Source: Kalaharituber pfeilii
Taxonomy: Eukaryota > Ascomycota > Pezizomycetes > Pezizales > Pezizaceae
DNA length: 64,000 bases
Direction of reading: 5' to 3'
Assembly: GCA_015179045.1 (NCBI GenBank)
Contig: WHUZ01000001.1
Coordinates: forward strand, 682,001 to 746,000
The notes beneath the pieces were generated by a model. It saw only the letters and a list, made by a program, of their open reading frames with translations, did no database searches and was not told the DNA's origin. Within the stretch, counting starts at the first letter, position 1; every line of letters begins with the position of its first letter. Positions 62,908 through 64,000 of the stretch are shown here, piece after piece. The translations under genes and the position numbers were made by a program.

Positions 62908-64000
62908 ATGGCAAAGGCAAAGGGAGCAGGACCAGAGCCTAGGACAGCAATCGCGGCGGCAGCATCTACAGGGAGAAAAGACAGACGGAAATCTACGGCG
63001 TCCGGGATAGGTGCGGCCTCGGCAAAAGCAGTAGCACCAGCGTCGGCATTAAGGAAGCCACTGTCACCACATCCGGGAAATAACATGGGCAAGAAAAACA
63101 CATCATTGTCAACCTCGAAATCAGGAGTACAAAAGGGCGTGGCATCGGGGAGAGTGACGAAGAGGGTCCCTGGATCAGCGGCGCCCACAGCGGGGTCGAT
63201 TGGCACGAGGAGGAAGAGTGGAGGCGCGGCGACGGTTGACAGAAAAAATGCGCGAGGGAAGGAGAAGCAGAGTGGCAAGGGTACGGCGACAAATACTACG
63301 GGGAAGAAGAGGAAGAGTGCGGCAGCCAAGGGTGATGATGAAAAGGGAGACGATATGGAAGTAGATGAGGAGGATGCAGAGATGGACGCTGGAGGTACGA
63401 TTCTCTTCGGCGGCTGGCAGTCCCAAAACAATTAGCCAACGAAATCCTCCTAGGACCTGAAGCTGACTTTGGAACTTTGTCAACAGGAGCGGAAGACGAG
63501 GAGGCAGAAAGGGCACAATCAAATGAACCGAACCAGCCAATACTACAAGCGCGGACCCGCCGAATACCGATACAGACTGTCGAGGATAGCTGGGCCCATA
63601 TCCCTGAAGCGGGTCAGAAGGAGATAACTGAGTTCTTGGATAATATGGAGAAGACGGTCATCAATACATTCACGTCAGACCGACGGAAGCAGGAGGCACA
63701 GGTTGAAATCAGGAAGGTTAAAAAGAGGTATGTTGGTAGTCGAGGCGCCAACCCTATCCGCATATATATATACCTCTTCAATGCGGTCTCTTCTGGGCCG
63801 AGGGATACATGGATACATGCAGATTTTATGGGCATCAACGGGAGAAAGTAGATGCGTATCCTCGATGGTTGAATTATCAACGTGGCGAGCAAGAACTGAT
63901 TCTCAAGTTTCATGAACACTGCAGGTTGATTCTGCAATTACCGAAAATACCTGTGCCCCCAGTTCCCGTCAAGGGTGTATTCAGTCTCGAGAAGTTGCAT
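62908..64000 (+). CDS. Unidentified basic/acidic protein, truncated by window edge
   Basis: Exons are 62908-63394, 63487-63727 and 63823 to the window end, with introns of 92 and 95 bp. The frame is open through base 64000. Residues 1-145 are disordered, Ala/Lys/Ser-rich (MAKAKGAGPEPRTAIAAAAS), then a short acidic run (DDMEVDEEDAEMDAG). The folded part begins RTRRIPIQTVEDSWAHIP and continues as a long helix (EITEFLDNMEKTVINTFTSD, RRKQEAQVEIRKVKKR), then YPRWLNYQRGEQELILKFHE. The layout (basic disordered tail, R-x-I-P motif, long helices) recalls kinetochore coiled-coil proteins such as CENP-Q/Fta7, but I cannot confirm this. The C-terminus lies outside the window. Confidence 0.7.

Overview
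The window is nuclear DNA of a filamentous ascomycete. Every recognised gene has its closest family relatives in fungi. Most genes carry several short introns (42-160 bp) with GT-AG ends and CTAAC/CTGAC-type branch sites, and many proteins carry the low-complexity insertions usual in Pezizomycotina. The intergenic gaps of 0.3-2.6 kb and the Tc1/pogo, hAT and PiggyBac debris would fit a Pezizomycetes-type genome, but the exact lineage is inference.

Layout, left to right: TSR4 (+, two frameshifts), a small heptad-repeat coiled-coil protein (-), RSM22 (+), PBN1 (-), BFR2/AATF (+), a 2.6 kb gene-poor block with a hAT MITE inside a Tc1/pogo-type element, TEL2 (-), a block with ankyrin and PiggyBac relics, the TORC2 subunit BIT61/HbrB (+), a doubtful Cys-rich ORF (-), PEX6 (+), GNA1 (-), FYV7 (+), SRP68 (-), mitochondrial lysyl-tRNA synthetase MSK1 (-), TIM10 (+), an STB2/STB6-like protein (-), LYS1 (-), HOM3 (-), nucleoporin NUP159 (+), HEM14 (+, one frameshift), SWD3/WDR5 (+, one frameshift), ISC1 (+), mitochondrial ribosomal protein bL28m (-) and an unidentified basic protein that runs off the right edge (+).

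The content is housekeeping: ribosome assembly (TSR4, BFR2, FYV7), mitochondrial translation and import (RSM22, MSK1, bL28m, TIM10), peroxisome, ER and pore functions (PEX6, PBN1, SRP68, NUP159), TOR/PIKK signalling (TEL2, BIT61), chromatin (SWD3, STB6-like) and metabolism (GNA1, LYS1, HOM3, HEM14, ISC1). No biosynthetic cluster, defence island, CRISPR array or tRNA gene was seen. Gene models below were rebuilt by hand from splice sites, reading-frame phase and family conservation. All recognised genes close into continuous reading frames except three.

The most unusual result is that these three conserved genes (TSR4, HEM14, SWD3) are each broken only by the absence of one G (four sites in total), and each site is at or beside a run of Gs on the coding strand. 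This looks more like homopolymer under-calling in the assembly than gene decay. The most interesting biological structures are the nested MITE pair with intact target-site duplications and the heptad minisatellite gene. I did not find a convincing new multi-gene system.
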